Part shown: positions 9,049 to 17,221 of the stretch, one piece after another
How the letters are laid out: every line of letters begins with the position of its first letter
Numbering within the stretch: the first letter of the stretch is position 1
Source: Candidatus Viridilinea mediisalina
GTDB taxonomy: Bacteria; Chloroflexota; Chloroflexia; Chloroflexales; Chloroflexaceae
Direction of reading: 5' to 3'
DNA length: 64,000 nt
Assembly: GCF_002532535.1 (NCBI RefSeq)
Contig: NZ_NQWI01000004.1
Coordinates: 35,628-99,627, forward strand
Program-made: the position numbers and the translations under genes
The notes under the pieces: generated by a model
Databases searched by the model: none
Told to the model about the DNA's origin: nothing
What the model saw: the letters and a program-made list of their open reading frames with translations, nothing else

Positions 9049-9825
9049 ATGCTTGTGTACGACATCTATGGCAATGGCCCGCCGCTACTGCTGCTCCACG
9101 GCTTCACGGGGAGTGCCGAGGAATGGTTGCCCCTGCGGCCCTATTGGGCTGATGTACGCACGCTCATTGCGCCCGATCTGATCGGCCATGGCCGTTCGCC
9201 TGCCCCCACAGATGCAAGCTGCTACACGATGGAACGCTGTGTCAGTGATCTCTTGGCGCTACTCGATCACTTGGGTTTGGCCCAAGTGGATGTGTTGGGC
9301 TACTCGATGGGCGGGCGGGTGGCGCTCCAATTGGCTGCTGCCGCGCCCAAGCGGGTGCAGCGCATGATCCTCGAGAGCGCCTCGCCAGGTTTAGCGACAA
9401 CGGAAGAGCGGGCAGCCCGTAGCGCCAGCGATCACGCCCTGGCTGAAGCGATTGAGCGCAACGGGTTGGCTTGGTTTGTAGACTACTGGGCGGCCCTGCC
9501 ACTCTTTGCCAGCCAAGCCAGCCTGCCCACCACGCAGCGGGCCCAACTCAGCGCCCGACGGCTACGCGGCAGTCCCCACGGCTACGCCAATAGCCTCCGT
9601 GGCATGGGCACGGGGCAGCAGTCCAGCCTCTGGGAACAGTTATCCACCATGCTCCACCCCACCCTACTGATCAGCGGCGCCCTTGATCACAAATTTGTCG
9701 CCCTCAACCAAGCCATGGCCCGCCAATTACCCAACGCCAGCCATGGTATCATAGCCCACGCAGGCCATACGGTTCACCTAGAGCAACCGGAAGCTTTTGC
9801 ACAAGCGGTGCGAAGGTTTTTGTGA
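9049..9825 (+). CDS. menH: Alpha/beta hydrolase, MenH-like (SHCHC synthase)
   Basis: Probable 2-succinyl-6-hydroxy-2,4-cyclohexadiene-1-carboxylate synthase of menaquinone synthesis, a 258-residue alpha/beta hydrolase. Visible parts are the oxyanion region LLLHGFTGSAEEW (about 17-29), the nucleophile elbow GYSMGG (Ser about 85), the acid near GALDHKF and the catalytic His in HAGHTVHLEQPEAF. LSARRLRGSPHGYANSLRGMGTGQQSSLW is close in form to the MenH helical cap, and menB lies next, which supports the pathway over a generic esterase. No menD, menC or menE is present here. Confidence 0.85.
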   Translation: MLVYDIYGNGPPLLLLHGFTGSAEEWLPLRPYWADVRTLIAPDLIGHGRSPAPTDASCYTMERCVSDLLALLDHLGLAQVDVLGYSMGGRVALQLAAAAPKRVQRMILESASPGLATTEERAARSASDHALAEAIERNGLAWFVDYWAALPLFASQASLPTTQRAQLSARRLRGSPHGYANSLRGMGTGQQSSLWEQLSTMLHPTLLISGALDHKFVALNQAMARQLPNASHGIIAHAGHTVHLEQPEAFAQAVRRFL

Positions 9826-9896
9826 GGATAGAGAAGCGAGAAAATAGGAAGTTAGGAAGTAGGAAATAGGGGTGAGGGCCATGTGTGCTACTGCTT

Positions 9897-9943
9897 TTTT
9901 TTCGTTCGTGGTGGCGGCTTCGCCGCCACCACGAACGAAAAAA
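9897..9943. repeat. Variable-arm hairpin, copy 3
   Basis: Perfect inverted repeat between menH and menB with core GGCGGCTTCGCCGCC, outer arm TTTTTTCGTTCGTGGT. It is followed by GGGGGAGGCGAAGCCGCCACC at about 9951, a remnant of the companion module. T-run first, A-run last. Confidence 0.88.
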
Positions 9944-9994
9944 GGTTCTTCGGGGGAGGCGAAGCCGCCACCACACACTCAAGGAGACAAAAAG

Positions 9995-10822
9995 ATGCCA
10001 ATTGAATGGACACAGGCCGGTGAGTATAGCGACATTCTCTATGAACATGACGCAGCGGGCGAGGGGATGGCCAAGATTACGATCAATCGCCCGGAGCGGC
10101 GCAATGCCTTTCGCCCCGAAACGGTGCATGAGTTGCTCGATGCCTTTGAGCGTGCCCGCGATGATGAGCGGGTTGGTGTGATTCTCTTTACCGGCGCGGG
10201 CGAGTTGGCCTTCTGCTCTGGGGGCGACCAGACGGTGCGGGGCGATGGGGGCTATGTGGGCAAGGATACCGTACCGCGCCTCAATGTCCTCGATCTGCAA
10301 CGCCTGATTCGCATCATTCCCAAGCCGGTCATTGCGCTCGTGGCTGGCTATGCGATTGGCGGCGGCCACGTCCTGCATATTGTGTGCGATTTGACCATTG
10401 CTGCCGAGAATGCGCGCTTTGGCCAGACGGGGCCACGGGTCGGCAGTTTTGATGGTGGCTATGGTTCAAATCTGTTGGCGCGCATGGTTGGCGACAAGAA
10501 GGCACGCGAAATCTGGTACCTCTGCCGCCAGTATGATGCCCAGCAGGCCCTGGCAATGGGCCTGGTCAATACGGTGGTACCGCTTGAACGCCTTGAGGAT
10601 GAAGGAGTCCAGTGGGCACGCGAGATTCTGACCCATAGCCCTATGGCCATTCGCTTCCTCAAAGCAGCGATCAACGCTGCCGCCGATGGCCACGCTGGGC
10701 TCCAGCAACTGGCCGGCGATGCCACCCTGCTCTACTACCTGAGCGAAGAGGCGAAAGAGGGCAAACAAGCCTACTTGGAGAAGCGCAAACCCAATTTTCG
10801 CCGTTTCCGGCGTTTTCCGTAG
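9995..10822 (+). CDS. menB: 1,4-dihydroxy-2-naphthoyl-CoA synthase MenB
   Basis: Crotonase-fold enzyme that closes the naphthoquinone ring from o-succinylbenzoyl-CoA in menaquinone synthesis. The start at 9995 is set by AAGGAG at 9981-9986 and yields 275 residues, normal for MenB; the longer open frame runs through a hairpin repeat and is not believed. Diagnostic segments are [21 protein letters not shown] with GGYVG after it, and [15 protein letters not shown], which separate MenB from other crotonases. The Arg/Phe-rich end (FRRFRRFP) is usual for the family. Pairs with menH upstream. Confidence 0.95.
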   Translation: MPIEWTQAGEYSDILYEHDAAGEGMAKITINRPERRNAFRPETVHELLDAFERARDDERVGVILFTGAGELAFCSGGDQTVRGDGGYVGKDTVPRLNVLDLQRLIRIIPKPVIALVAGYAIGGGHVLHIVCDLTIAAENARFGQTGPRVGSFDGGYGSNLLARMVGDKKAREIWYLCRQYDAQQALAMGLVNTVVPLERLEDEGVQWAREILTHSPMAIRFLKAAINAAADGHAGLQQLAGDATLLYYLSEEAKEGKQAYLEKRKPNFRRFRRFP

Positions 10823-10835
10823 GTACCAAAAAACA

Positions 10836-11585
10836 TCACCACAGCAGCGCGGCTGCAATCCAGGCTGCTATGGCCCCCCCAAGGGCCAGCAGCGCTCCGC
10901 CATAGAGCATGTAGGCTTGGGTTCGCACCTTGCTGCTCAAGCTATCTTCGTCGCGGTGGCTGATCAAAAAGTGGCGATCCTTTTCGAGAGGATGCCGCCC
11001 AATGATCGCCTCATCTTGGTCGCTGAGGAGGTAACCTAAAACATAAACCCGGTTGCCAAGGGGCAACACATACTCTTCGCGCCAGATTTGCCGTTCACTC
11101 CCAGCCAAACCAGTGTAGGCTTCGTAGCGAGCAACCTTCTCGATCAGGTCAAACGTGGCACCCTTGGGATCAATCGCAATCCGCCCACTGGCATCACGCA
11201 CATAGAAGCGCGGCACATGGCGCTCATAATCGTCGAGGCCACTAAAGGCGAAATCACGCTGAGAGCCACCATCCGGTGTCGGGAGCCGCTGATCGGTTGA
11301 CTCGTTGACCCGGTAACGATAAGCAACACAGATGGTTTCGCTGAAGGGCGCGGCAAGCGGATGCTCACACTCGATCGTGCCCACCACCTCAACCGCTTCG
11401 CCCAACTGGCTAAAACCAGTCATCCCTGTCCGGTGGCGATCCAGCAACTCAGCGGTACTCAGGGTAGGCGCATCGCGCATCGCCAGCACCTTGCCCTCAC
11501 GCCGCCAAGCGACCGCCACCGCAACGCCAGCTATCACGAACAATACTAGCCCGAAGATAATCAGCCCAATGGTTAGAGGATTCAT
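10836..11585 (-). CDS. Membrane protein with GIDE-like domain
   Basis: A 249-residue protein with one hydrophobic segment at the N-terminus (3-28) and one at the C-terminus (about 226-248). Between them is a soluble domain with the pattern of the GIDE domain known from the mitochondrial E3 ligase MULAN: a SAPL-like start (GTIECEHPLAAPFSETICVAYRYRV), a central FYVRDASGRIAIDPKGA and EEYVLPLGNRVYVLGYLL. No RING finger is present, so ligase activity is not implied. Bacterial members of the family are functionally undefined. It converges on menB with only 13 bases between. Confidence 0.7.
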   Translation of the reverse strand: MNPLTIGLIIFGLVLFVIAGVAVAVAWRREGKVLAMRDAPTLSTAELLDRHRTGMTGFSQLGEAVEVVGTIECEHPLAAPFSETICVAYRYRVNESTDQRLPTPDGGSQRDFAFSGLDDYERHVPRFYVRDASGRIAIDPKGATFDLIEKVARYEAYTGLAGSERQIWREEYVLPLGNRVYVLGYLLSDQDEAIIGRHPLEKDRHFLISHRDEDSLSSKVRTQAYMLYGGALLALGGAIAAWIAAALLW

Positions 11586-11923
11586 AGGCGGTTATTAGAC
11601 CTTAATGTAGTTTGGGTAGGTCTTTACCGGATACACGCGCCCCAGCGCGTATAGTCTCCTCATAGTGTAACGCGGTACTGTAACCAGACCGCAACAACAC
11701 TAGTTCGCCCGCCGTCTCATGTCAATGAGTGTTGATGGGTGCTGTAATACCAGTTACGAGTGATGAGTGGCGAGTGACAAGCAGAGTATACCTCATTGCA
11801 ATGCGGTCTGACGTAATCTGCTATGCGGTATATTCAACGGTAATTGGTATAACCTGCTTATCACTTATCACTCATCACTCATCACTCATATGACACGGCA
11901 TAGTTACTTTAGGAGTCCCAAGG
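11586..11923. other. Intergenic region with repeat element and CACTCAT heptamers
   Basis: No gene seen in these 338 bases. They hold a divergent copy of the 108-bp element (11745-11852) and then a run of 7-bp repeats of CACTTAT/CACTCAT type at about 11864-11888. A ribosome site TTTAGGAG lies before the next gene. Confidence 0.6.
11745..11852 (-). repeat. Divergent 108-bp element
   Basis: Read on the minus strand it begins TTATACCAATTACCGTTGAA and ends CGTAACTGGTATTA, the same ends as the copies at 26025 and 41530, and is also exactly 108 bp. The inner part differs: instead of AATCTGC repeats it has CACTCGC, CACTCAT, CACTCGT, again a 7-bp run at the same place. Confidence 0.75.
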
Positions 11924-12355
11924 ATGCGTAAGCTTCTCGGCAAGGTTGGCTACGTGCTGACCAACGTGGTGGTCATGGTGATTCTCCATGGCAACAGCAA
12001 ACAGTTCTGGCCCAAGATTCCCGTGTTGAGCCTCCGTGATGAGAGTACGGGCGAGCATGTGCGCTTGCTCTTTAATACGATTGGGGTAACCACCGTTGCC
12101 CAGGCTGCCATTGGCAAGTTGCCGCGCGAACGCTGGCTACCCCGCGCCCTCACGATGGGGGTTGTGCCTTCACTGCTGCCCCTGATCATCTTCTTCGGGC
12201 AGAAGGTGCTGCGGCTCGAAGGCCAGCGCGCCGAAATCTACAACCTCACCATGGTGCCACTCCTCCCCATCGCCGCCGTCGTCGTCGAGGACGCCCTCAC
12301 CAGCCAAATGGGCCCTGAGCCCGCCGATCACGCCGATTATAGCCATCTGGTGTAA
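11924..12355 (+). CDS. Conserved hypothetical small membrane protein
   Basis: I do not recognise the family. The 143-residue product starts after a ribosome site (AGGAG at 11910) and has an amphipathic N-terminal part, a central basic stretch KLPRERWLPRA, then two hydrophobic segments (about 88-105 and 112-128: LTMVPLLPIAAVVV). The end is acidic and His-containing. Codon use is like its neighbours, so it is probably a real gene. It is flanked on both sides by repeats. Confidence 0.6.
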   Translation: MRKLLGKVGYVLTNVVVMVILHGNSKQFWPKIPVLSLRDESTGEHVRLLFNTIGVTTVAQAAIGKLPRERWLPRALTMGVVPSLLPLIIFFGQKVLRLEGQRAEIYNLTMVPLLPIAAVVVEDALTSQMGPEPADHADYSHLV

Positions 12356-12455
12356 GAAGCTATCTGAAAAGCTAGTGGGTACGTGTTGGAGTGCTGGCGT
12401 TAGCCGGCTAAAGCCGGCACTCCAACGCCAGCCCATGGACTTTTCAGACAGCTTC
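12356..12455. repeat. 100-bp inverted-repeat element
   Basis: Ends are GAAGCTATCTGAAAAG and its near complement CTTTTCAGACAGCTTC. Inside is a smaller palindrome built from GGAGTGCTGGCGTTAGCC and the complement. It starts right after the stop codon at 12355. The left end and the GGCGTTGGAGTGCC part recur at 40212-40254 at the head of a tandem array. Confidence 0.85.
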
Positions 12456-12467
12456 TAAGGAAGCTCC

Positions 12468-12501
12468 TGCTTGTCACTCGTCACTCACAACTGGTTATGA
12501 T
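12468..12501 (+). promoter_or_regulatory. Repeat fragment carrying a -10-like box before the ABC ATPase
   Basis: CTTGTCACTCGTCACTCACA and CTGGTTATGAT match the right end of the divergent 108-bp element. TATGAT (12496-12501) ends five bases before the ATG at 12507, so the fragment may supply the promoter, with a leaderless or nearly leaderless transcript. Confidence 0.35.
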
Positions 12502-12506
12502 GCCCT

Positions 12507-13127
12507 ATGGCACTCCAACTGCACGTTGAAGCGGTCGCCGCCTCCTATGGAGCGCGGGTGGTCTTTACTGATGTTTCCGTCGAACTGAAGCACGGCGAAA
12601 CTTTGGTTGTCAGTGGAGCCAATGGCAGCGGCAAGAGTACCTTCCTGCGCCTCTTGGCTGGCTTGCAGCGCCCCGAACGGGGCGGCATCGCCTATGGCTA
12701 TGGGGGACAGACCTACGGCCCCCGTGAGGCGCTCAGCCTCATTGGCTGGGTCGCACCCGACCTGATGCTCTACCGCGAGTTGAGTGCCCTAGAGAATCTG
12801 CGCTTCTTTGCCGCCGTACGGGGCATCACGCGCAGTGATGCGGAGTTGTTGGCACTACTGGAACGGGTCGGACTACCAGGCCGCGGCCATGATCGGCTCG
12901 CGGCCTACTCCTCCGGCATGACCCAACGGCTACGCTACGCCTACGCACTGCTCCACCAGCCCCCCGTGCTGCTCCTCGACGAACCCACCGTCACCCTTGA
13001 CGAACGTGGCAGTGCCGTTGTCGCCAGCATCATCGCAGCCCAACGCGAACACGGCATCAGCGTCATTGCCACCAACGATCCGCGTGAACTGCGCTATGCT
13101 GATTTGCTTTTACAATTAGGTGGGTAA
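12507..13127 (+). CDS. ABC transporter ATP-binding protein, CcmA-like
   Basis: A compact 206-residue ATPase. Walker A is GANGSGKST (about 37-45), the signature is YSSGMTQRL, Walker B is VLLLDEPTVTLDE and the switch region ends ISVIATNDPRE. Size and sequence style resemble CcmA, the ATPase of the heme/cytochrome c maturation exporter, but no ccmB or ccmC follows, so that role is uncertain. The next ATPase gene begins 22 bases after this stop, suggesting one operon with two different ATPases. Confidence 0.85.
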   Translation: MALQLHVEAVAASYGARVVFTDVSVELKHGETLVVSGANGSGKSTFLRLLAGLQRPERGGIAYGYGGQTYGPREALSLIGWVAPDLMLYRELSALENLRFFAAVRGITRSDAELLALLERVGLPGRGHDRLAAYSSGMTQRLRYAYALLHQPPVLLLDEPTVTLDERGSAVVASIIAAQREHGISVIATNDPRELRYADLLLQLGG

Positions 13128-13149
13128 TACTACCATCCCTAAACATACC

Positions 13150-14133
13150 ATGACCATACTCGTTGAAACCAAAGGTCTGACCCACAGCTATGGCGGCATG
13201 GTCGCCTTGAACCAACTCGATCTCACCATTCCACAAGGCGCGGTCTACGGCTTCATTGGGCCGAATGGGGCGGGCAAGACCACCACAATGCGGATTCTGA
13301 CCACGCTGCTCAAGCCGATTGCGGGCGAGGCGTTTGTGGCGGGCTATTCGGTACTAAAAGAGCGCAAAGCGGTGCGGCGTGCAGTCGGTTTTATGCCCGA
13401 TTTTTTTGGTGTGTACGACAACATGACCGCACTCGAATACCTTGAGTTCTTTGCCGCCGCCTACGAGGTGCCGGTCGAGCGCCGGGAGCGCTTAATTGAC
13501 GACCTCTTGGCACTCGTTGATCTCAGCCACAAAAAACAGGCCGACGTAATGGGCCTTTCACGCGGTATGAAGCAGCGCCTGAGCCTAGCGCGTACCATGC
13601 TACATGATCCAGCCCTCTTAATCCTTGACGAACCAGCAAGCGGCCTCGATCCACGCGCCCGCGTCGAGCTCCGCGAACTACTCAAAGAGCTACGCAGCAT
13701 GGGCAAAACAATCATGATCAGCTCCCACATCTTGACCGAACTAGCCGAGATGTCCACCCACATCGGTATCATCGAACGGGGCAACCTGATCGCCTCAAAC
13801 GATGTCGCGACGATTCTGCGCTCGCTGCAACCGCATCGCTGCTACGAGTTGCAGCTCATTCCCACCGCAGACCAAAGCTACGACGATGCCTTGAGTGCGG
13901 CAACCGCCTTAGTCAGCGACCAACCCCATGTCTTAGGGGTACGCTCACTACCCGAGGCCCAGCCCCCACACCTACAGATTGACTTCGACGGCGACGATCA
14001 CGCCATCAGCGCCCTTTTAGCGCGGCTGATCAGCAACGGCATCGCCGTCACCCACTTTGCCGGCCAGGTCAACGATCTCGAAGATGTCTTCTTGCGCGTC
14101 ACCGAAAACCTGGACTACGGCGGCACCGCGTAG
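13150..14133 (+). CDS. ABC-2 type transporter ATP-binding protein
   Basis: A 327-residue ATPase of the NatA/CcmA/DrrA branch, whose partners are ABC-2 permeases. Walker A GPNGAGKTT, signature GLSRGMKQRL, Walker B LLILDEPASGLDP and the H-loop ISSHILTE are all present. About 110 residues after the ATPase core form the C-terminal domain typical of this branch. The ATG at 13150 is chosen; a GTG at 13120 overlaps the previous gene. No permease is found; an AT-rich restriction island begins 50 bases downstream. Confidence 0.88.
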   Translation: MTILVETKGLTHSYGGMVALNQLDLTIPQGAVYGFIGPNGAGKTTTMRILTTLLKPIAGEAFVAGYSVLKERKAVRRAVGFMPDFFGVYDNMTALEYLEFFAAAYEVPVERRERLIDDLLALVDLSHKKQADVMGLSRGMKQRLSLARTMLHDPALLILDEPASGLDPRARVELRELLKELRSMGKTIMISSHILTELAEMSTHIGIIERGNLIASNDVATILRSLQPHRCYELQLIPTADQSYDDALSAATALVSDQPHVLGVRSLPEAQPPHLQIDFDGDDHAISALLARLISNGIAVTHFAGQVNDLEDVFLRVTENLDYGGTA

Positions 14134-14154
14134 GCTGGAGTGGGATGGAGTGGT

Positions 14155-14163
14155 TGGTACAAT
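14155..14163 (+). promoter_or_regulatory. Extended -10 promoter of the restriction-modification island
   Basis: TGGTACAAT, followed by AAAGGAA as ribosome site and the ATG at 14186. It lies at the boundary between GC-rich host-like DNA and the AT-rich island. Confidence 0.45.
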
Positions 14164-14185
14164 CATAAAGGAAAGCATTTGAATA

Positions 14186-15244
14186 ATGGAAACACAAGTA
14201 TTGAAACAAACGATACGTCAATATATAACAAGCAATGAACTATCTCCTTTATTTATATTGGGAGATACACTTCATGCTTTACGAGAAATCCCAAGCGAAA
14301 CAATAGACTGTTGTATGACTAGCCCACCCTATTGGGGACAACGTCAATATGATCAAGCAGGAATAGGATTAGAAGCAAGCTATTCAGAATATATTGACAA
14401 ACTTATCGCGGTAACAGATCAAATTCAGCGTGTTCTAAAACCTTCAGGATCATTTTGGTTGAATATCGGTGACACATATTACAACAAAGTGTTGTTAGGC
14501 ATACCATGGAGGATAGCTCTCATATTAATCGATCAAAAAAGATGGGTGTTACGAAATAATGTAATATGGAATAAAATCAAAGGCGGGCCAGATAACACTA
14601 AGGATCGACTTAGAAATGTTCATGAGCATCTATTTCATTTTGTAAAGCAATCACATGGCTACTACTATGATGCAGACGCGATTCGTTCTAAGCCTCGTCA
14701 AGCAAAAGTAGTGAATGGTACTATAGTTTCGGCTACTGGAGTAAAAGGGGTACGCTATAAACGACAAATTGAACTCTCAACAAGCCTTACTGAACAAGAG
14801 AAGGTTGCAGCATTTCACGCACTTGATCTGATGCTTGGACGTGTAGCTGAAGGAAAAATCGCAGACTTTCGTATGATTATTCGTGGTCAGCAACGCACAA
14901 CGCACTCCAACTCCGAAAAAGTTTCGGGAAGAGCAAAGGAATTACTTGACAAAGGATTCTACTTCTTAACTTACCATCCGCATGGTAGTAAACCAAGCGA
15001 TGTGTGGGATATATTACCTGAAGACACACAAAAAAGACAAGAGCATTTTGCTGCATATCCTGAAGATTTGTGTAAAATCCCTATTCTTGCCACTTGTCCT
15101 CCTGAAGGAATCGTATTGGATCCATTCTGCGGCACAGGTACAACGATGCTTGTTGCGCGTAATTTTGATCGTAAATCGATAGGGATAGATATTTGTTCTC
15201 GTTATATTGCTTACGCTGAACAACGTTGCAGGAGATTATTATGA
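14186..15244 (+). CDS. Site-specific DNA methyltransferase, class beta (N4-cytosine/N6-adenine)
   Basis: The modification half of a restriction-modification system. The 352-residue protein has the catalytic motif TSPPYWGQ (about 47-54) before the AdoMet-binding motif DPFCGTGTTMLVA (about 312-324), the order that defines class beta enzymes; TSPPYW is common in N4-cytosine methylases. A long target-recognition part lies between (about 130-280). Base composition is much more AT-rich than neighbours, a sign of recent acquisition. Its stop overlaps the start of the endonuclease gene in an ATGA, so the two are co-translated. Confidence 0.92.
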   Translation: METQVLKQTIRQYITSNELSPLFILGDTLHALREIPSETIDCCMTSPPYWGQRQYDQAGIGLEASYSEYIDKLIAVTDQIQRVLKPSGSFWLNIGDTYYNKVLLGIPWRIALILIDQKRWVLRNNVIWNKIKGGPDNTKDRLRNVHEHLFHFVKQSHGYYYDADAIRSKPRQAKVVNGTIVSATGVKGVRYKRQIELSTSLTEQEKVAAFHALDLMLGRVAEGKIADFRMIIRGQQRTTHSNSEKVSGRAKELLDKGFYFLTYHPHGSKPSDVWDILPEDTQKRQEHFAAYPEDLCKIPILATCPPEGIVLDPFCGTGTTMLVARNFDRKSIGIDICSRYIAYAEQRCRRLL

Positions 15245-16143
15245 CATCTATTGTTGAGTTGTATGGTGTTTCTACAGCAATAATAGAGAAGGATTGGGTA
15301 AATATTGTAAATAATGAACATTGCCCTTACCTTCAGCGTAAATGTATCAAGGTGAGAAAGAGCAACCCAGATATTACTATAGGTACTTGCACTGTACTAT
15401 ATGGTAAAGAGAAGAAGAAGATTATCATCTGTCCACATAGATTACTTGAAAGGAATCAGATTTTTATTGATTGCCTACATCTACTCACACACAATGAACC
15501 AGGCAATGAATTACACATTGTACATGAAGTAGGCATTCCCGGTGGAAATGTAGACTATTTTCTCGTTGCAACACGTTATGGTAAAATTCGTGATTTTGTA
15601 GGTGTTGAATTGCAAACATTGGATTCTACCGGAACAGTATGGCCTCACCGCCAAAAGTTGTTACAGGAGCAGGGATTACCTATTACAGACATGGCAGATA
15701 ATGAATACTCTGAGATTGAGACTGAACATAAACAATTGTACGAACGCCCCAAGAGTAGTAAAAAGGGGTTTGGTATGAACTGGAAAATGACGGCTAAAAC
15801 GATTTTAATGCAATTACACCATAAAGTTCAAACATTTGAACACATCAATAAACATCTGGTAATGGTTATACAAGATCACTTTTATGATTATATGTCTCGG
15901 GAATTTCGTTTTAGCCATGTAAAAACCGCGAAAATCGGGGACTCAATGCAGATTCATGTTTACAGTCTTGCTATGAATCAGGGACATTCATTGCGATTAG
16001 ACCTTGGAGCACGCTATAGTACAGATGCTCAGGGAATCGCTGAAAGCTTAGGTCTTCAGGCGGATGCTCGGCTTGAATTAGATACAATTGTGCGCGTTCT
16101 AGAATCGAAGCTATCCGCAGAAACAGTGTTCCTACTGCGCTAA
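15241..16143 (+). CDS. NotI-family type II restriction endonuclease
   Basis: A 300-residue protein from the ATG in the ATGA overlap at 15241. Early cysteines in HCPYL-RKC and a later GTC and CPH segment fit the four-cysteine metal site described for NotI. The nuclease core is seen as GIPGGNVDYFLVA followed by VGVELQTLD, the PD-(D/E)xK variant in which Gln replaces Lys. NotI cuts GCGGCCGC; whether this enzyme has the same target cannot be told. AT-rich like its methylase partner. Family call is strong, specificity open. Confidence 0.85.
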   Translation: MTSIVELYGVSTAIIEKDWVNIVNNEHCPYLQRKCIKVRKSNPDITIGTCTVLYGKEKKKIIICPHRLLERNQIFIDCLHLLTHNEPGNELHIVHEVGIPGGNVDYFLVATRYGKIRDFVGVELQTLDSTGTVWPHRQKLLQEQGLPITDMADNEYSEIETEHKQLYERPKSSKKGFGMNWKMTAKTILMQLHHKVQTFEHINKHLVMVIQDHFYDYMSREFRFSHVKTAKIGDSMQIHVYSLAMNQGHSLRLDLGARYSTDAQGIAESLGLQADARLELDTIVRVLESKLSAETVFLLR

Positions 16144-16165
16144 AACCAATTACCTTGATCACTAT

Positions 16166-16222
16166 CTTGCAAGGATGCACGAAGCGAAAAGGCGAGGGCT
16201 TCGCGTCCTCGCAAACGGTAAA
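16166..16222. repeat. Minimal copy of the GCGAGGAC-type element
   Basis: CTTGCAAGGATGC on the left and GCGTCCTCGCAAACGGTAAA on the right form imperfect inverted ends similar to those of the long array at 42606-42780, but with no tandem expansion between. Confidence 0.5.
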
Positions 16223-16269
16223 GTGTTCTGAAACCATGCCTCCATCACACAACATGCCCAAAGCTGCGC

Positions 16270-16275
16270 TATAAT
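16270..16275 (+). promoter_or_regulatory. -10 box before the SDR gene
   Basis: TATAAT preceded by TGCGC, about 64 bases before the ATG at 16340. It is the first host-like promoter after the AT-rich island. Confidence 0.45.
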
Positions 16276-16339
16276 TCAAACAGGACTAGCCAGACAGGGT
16301 CAGGCTCTCCCCATACGCACAGAGAGCTACGAGGGCGTC

Positions 16340-17059
16340 ATGAAACTCAAAGGACGAGTTGCTATTATCACCGGTGCCTCCAGTGGGGTAGGTTATGCCA
16401 CCGCTCGCATCTTTGCGCGTGAGGGGGCAACTGTGATCGTTGCCGCCCGCCGTCGCGACCGCCTCGAACACCTGATCGCGGAGATCGCAGGCGAGGGTCA
16501 CCAGGGCTTTAGTATTCCTACTGATGTGACTGATCCGGCCCAAGTGCAGCGTCTGGTTGAGAGTACGATGTCGTTGCTTGGTCGGATTGATATGCTGATC
16601 AACTGTGCCGGCGGTATGATGAAGATTTCGCCGATTGAGCAGTTCAATGATGCTGATTGGCGTTCGATCATTGATACCAATCTCGGTGGTGTCTTCTACA
16701 CGATTCGTGCTGTGGTGCCTTATATGAAGCGTCAGCGCAGCGGCATTATTGTCAACCTGGGTTCGCGGGTTGGGCGGGTTGGGGTGGCCAATATTTCGCC
16801 CTTCAGTGCCGCCAAGTTTGGCGTGGCGGGCCTTACCCAGGCCCTGGCACAAGAATTGCGTCCGCATAATATCTATGTGACCAATATTGTTTCGGGGATG
16901 ATCAATGCCGATTTGGCACCGCTCAACCCCGATGAGATGACGCGCCGCCGTCTGCTCACTACCGACGATGTGGCCCAGGCGATGCTTTGGGTCTGTACCC
17001 TACCGCCGAGTTTGCGCGTAGATGAGTTGCCGATTATGCCGCGTCAGGTCGATTTGTAG
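16340..17059 (+). CDS. Short-chain dehydrogenase/reductase family protein with altered active site
   Basis: A 239-residue Rossmann-fold protein. The cofactor motif TGASSGVGYA (about 12-21) and NCAGG are normal and RRRDR suggests NADP preference. The catalytic Ser is present in NLGSRVG, but where Tyr-x-x-x-Lys is expected the sequence reads FSAAK, so the catalytic Tyr is Phe. The enzyme is therefore either inactive as a classical reductase or uses other chemistry. Length is typical. It is a single gene between the restriction island and lpd. Confidence 0.85.
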   Translation: MKLKGRVAIITGASSGVGYATARIFAREGATVIVAARRRDRLEHLIAEIAGEGHQGFSIPTDVTDPAQVQRLVESTMSLLGRIDMLINCAGGMMKISPIEQFNDADWRSIIDTNLGGVFYTIRAVVPYMKRQRSGIIVNLGSRVGRVGVANISPFSAAKFGVAGLTQALAQELRPHNIYVTNIVSGMINADLAPLNPDEMTRRRLLTTDDVAQAMLWVCTLPPSLRVDELPIMPRQVDL

Positions 17060-17084
17060 CTTGGAGGGAGTGAGGTAGAGAAGA

Positions 17085-17140
17085 GGTACAGAGGGCACAG
17101 AGGTTTTGCACCACAGAGGCACAGAGGGCACAGAGGTTTT
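17085..17140. repeat. CACAGAG-type repeats
   Basis: Direct repeats of ACAGAGGGCACAGAGGTTTT with ACCACAGAGGC between them, in the gap before lpd. The same motif family forms an inverted pair at 55126-55244. Confidence 0.6.
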
Positions 17141-17221
17141 TATGTGGAGGAGAGTGCCTACTTTCTGGCCTAGCGCCTACTTCCTATCTTCCATCTCCTT
17201 CCCTTAGAGAGGTAAGCTTTC

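Noticed and set aside
9872..9994. Longer N-terminus for MenB
   Set aside because: It would translate a hairpin repeat; the ATG at 9995 has AAGGAG upstream and gives the normal length.
12507..14133. Complete cytochrome c maturation (ccm) operon
   Set aside because: The first ATPase resembles CcmA but no ccmB, ccmC or later genes follow.
16144..16339. Possible tRNA or attachment site at the edge of the restriction island
   Set aside because: No cloverleaf or matching direct repeat at 14.1 kb was found; only a short repeat element and a promoter.
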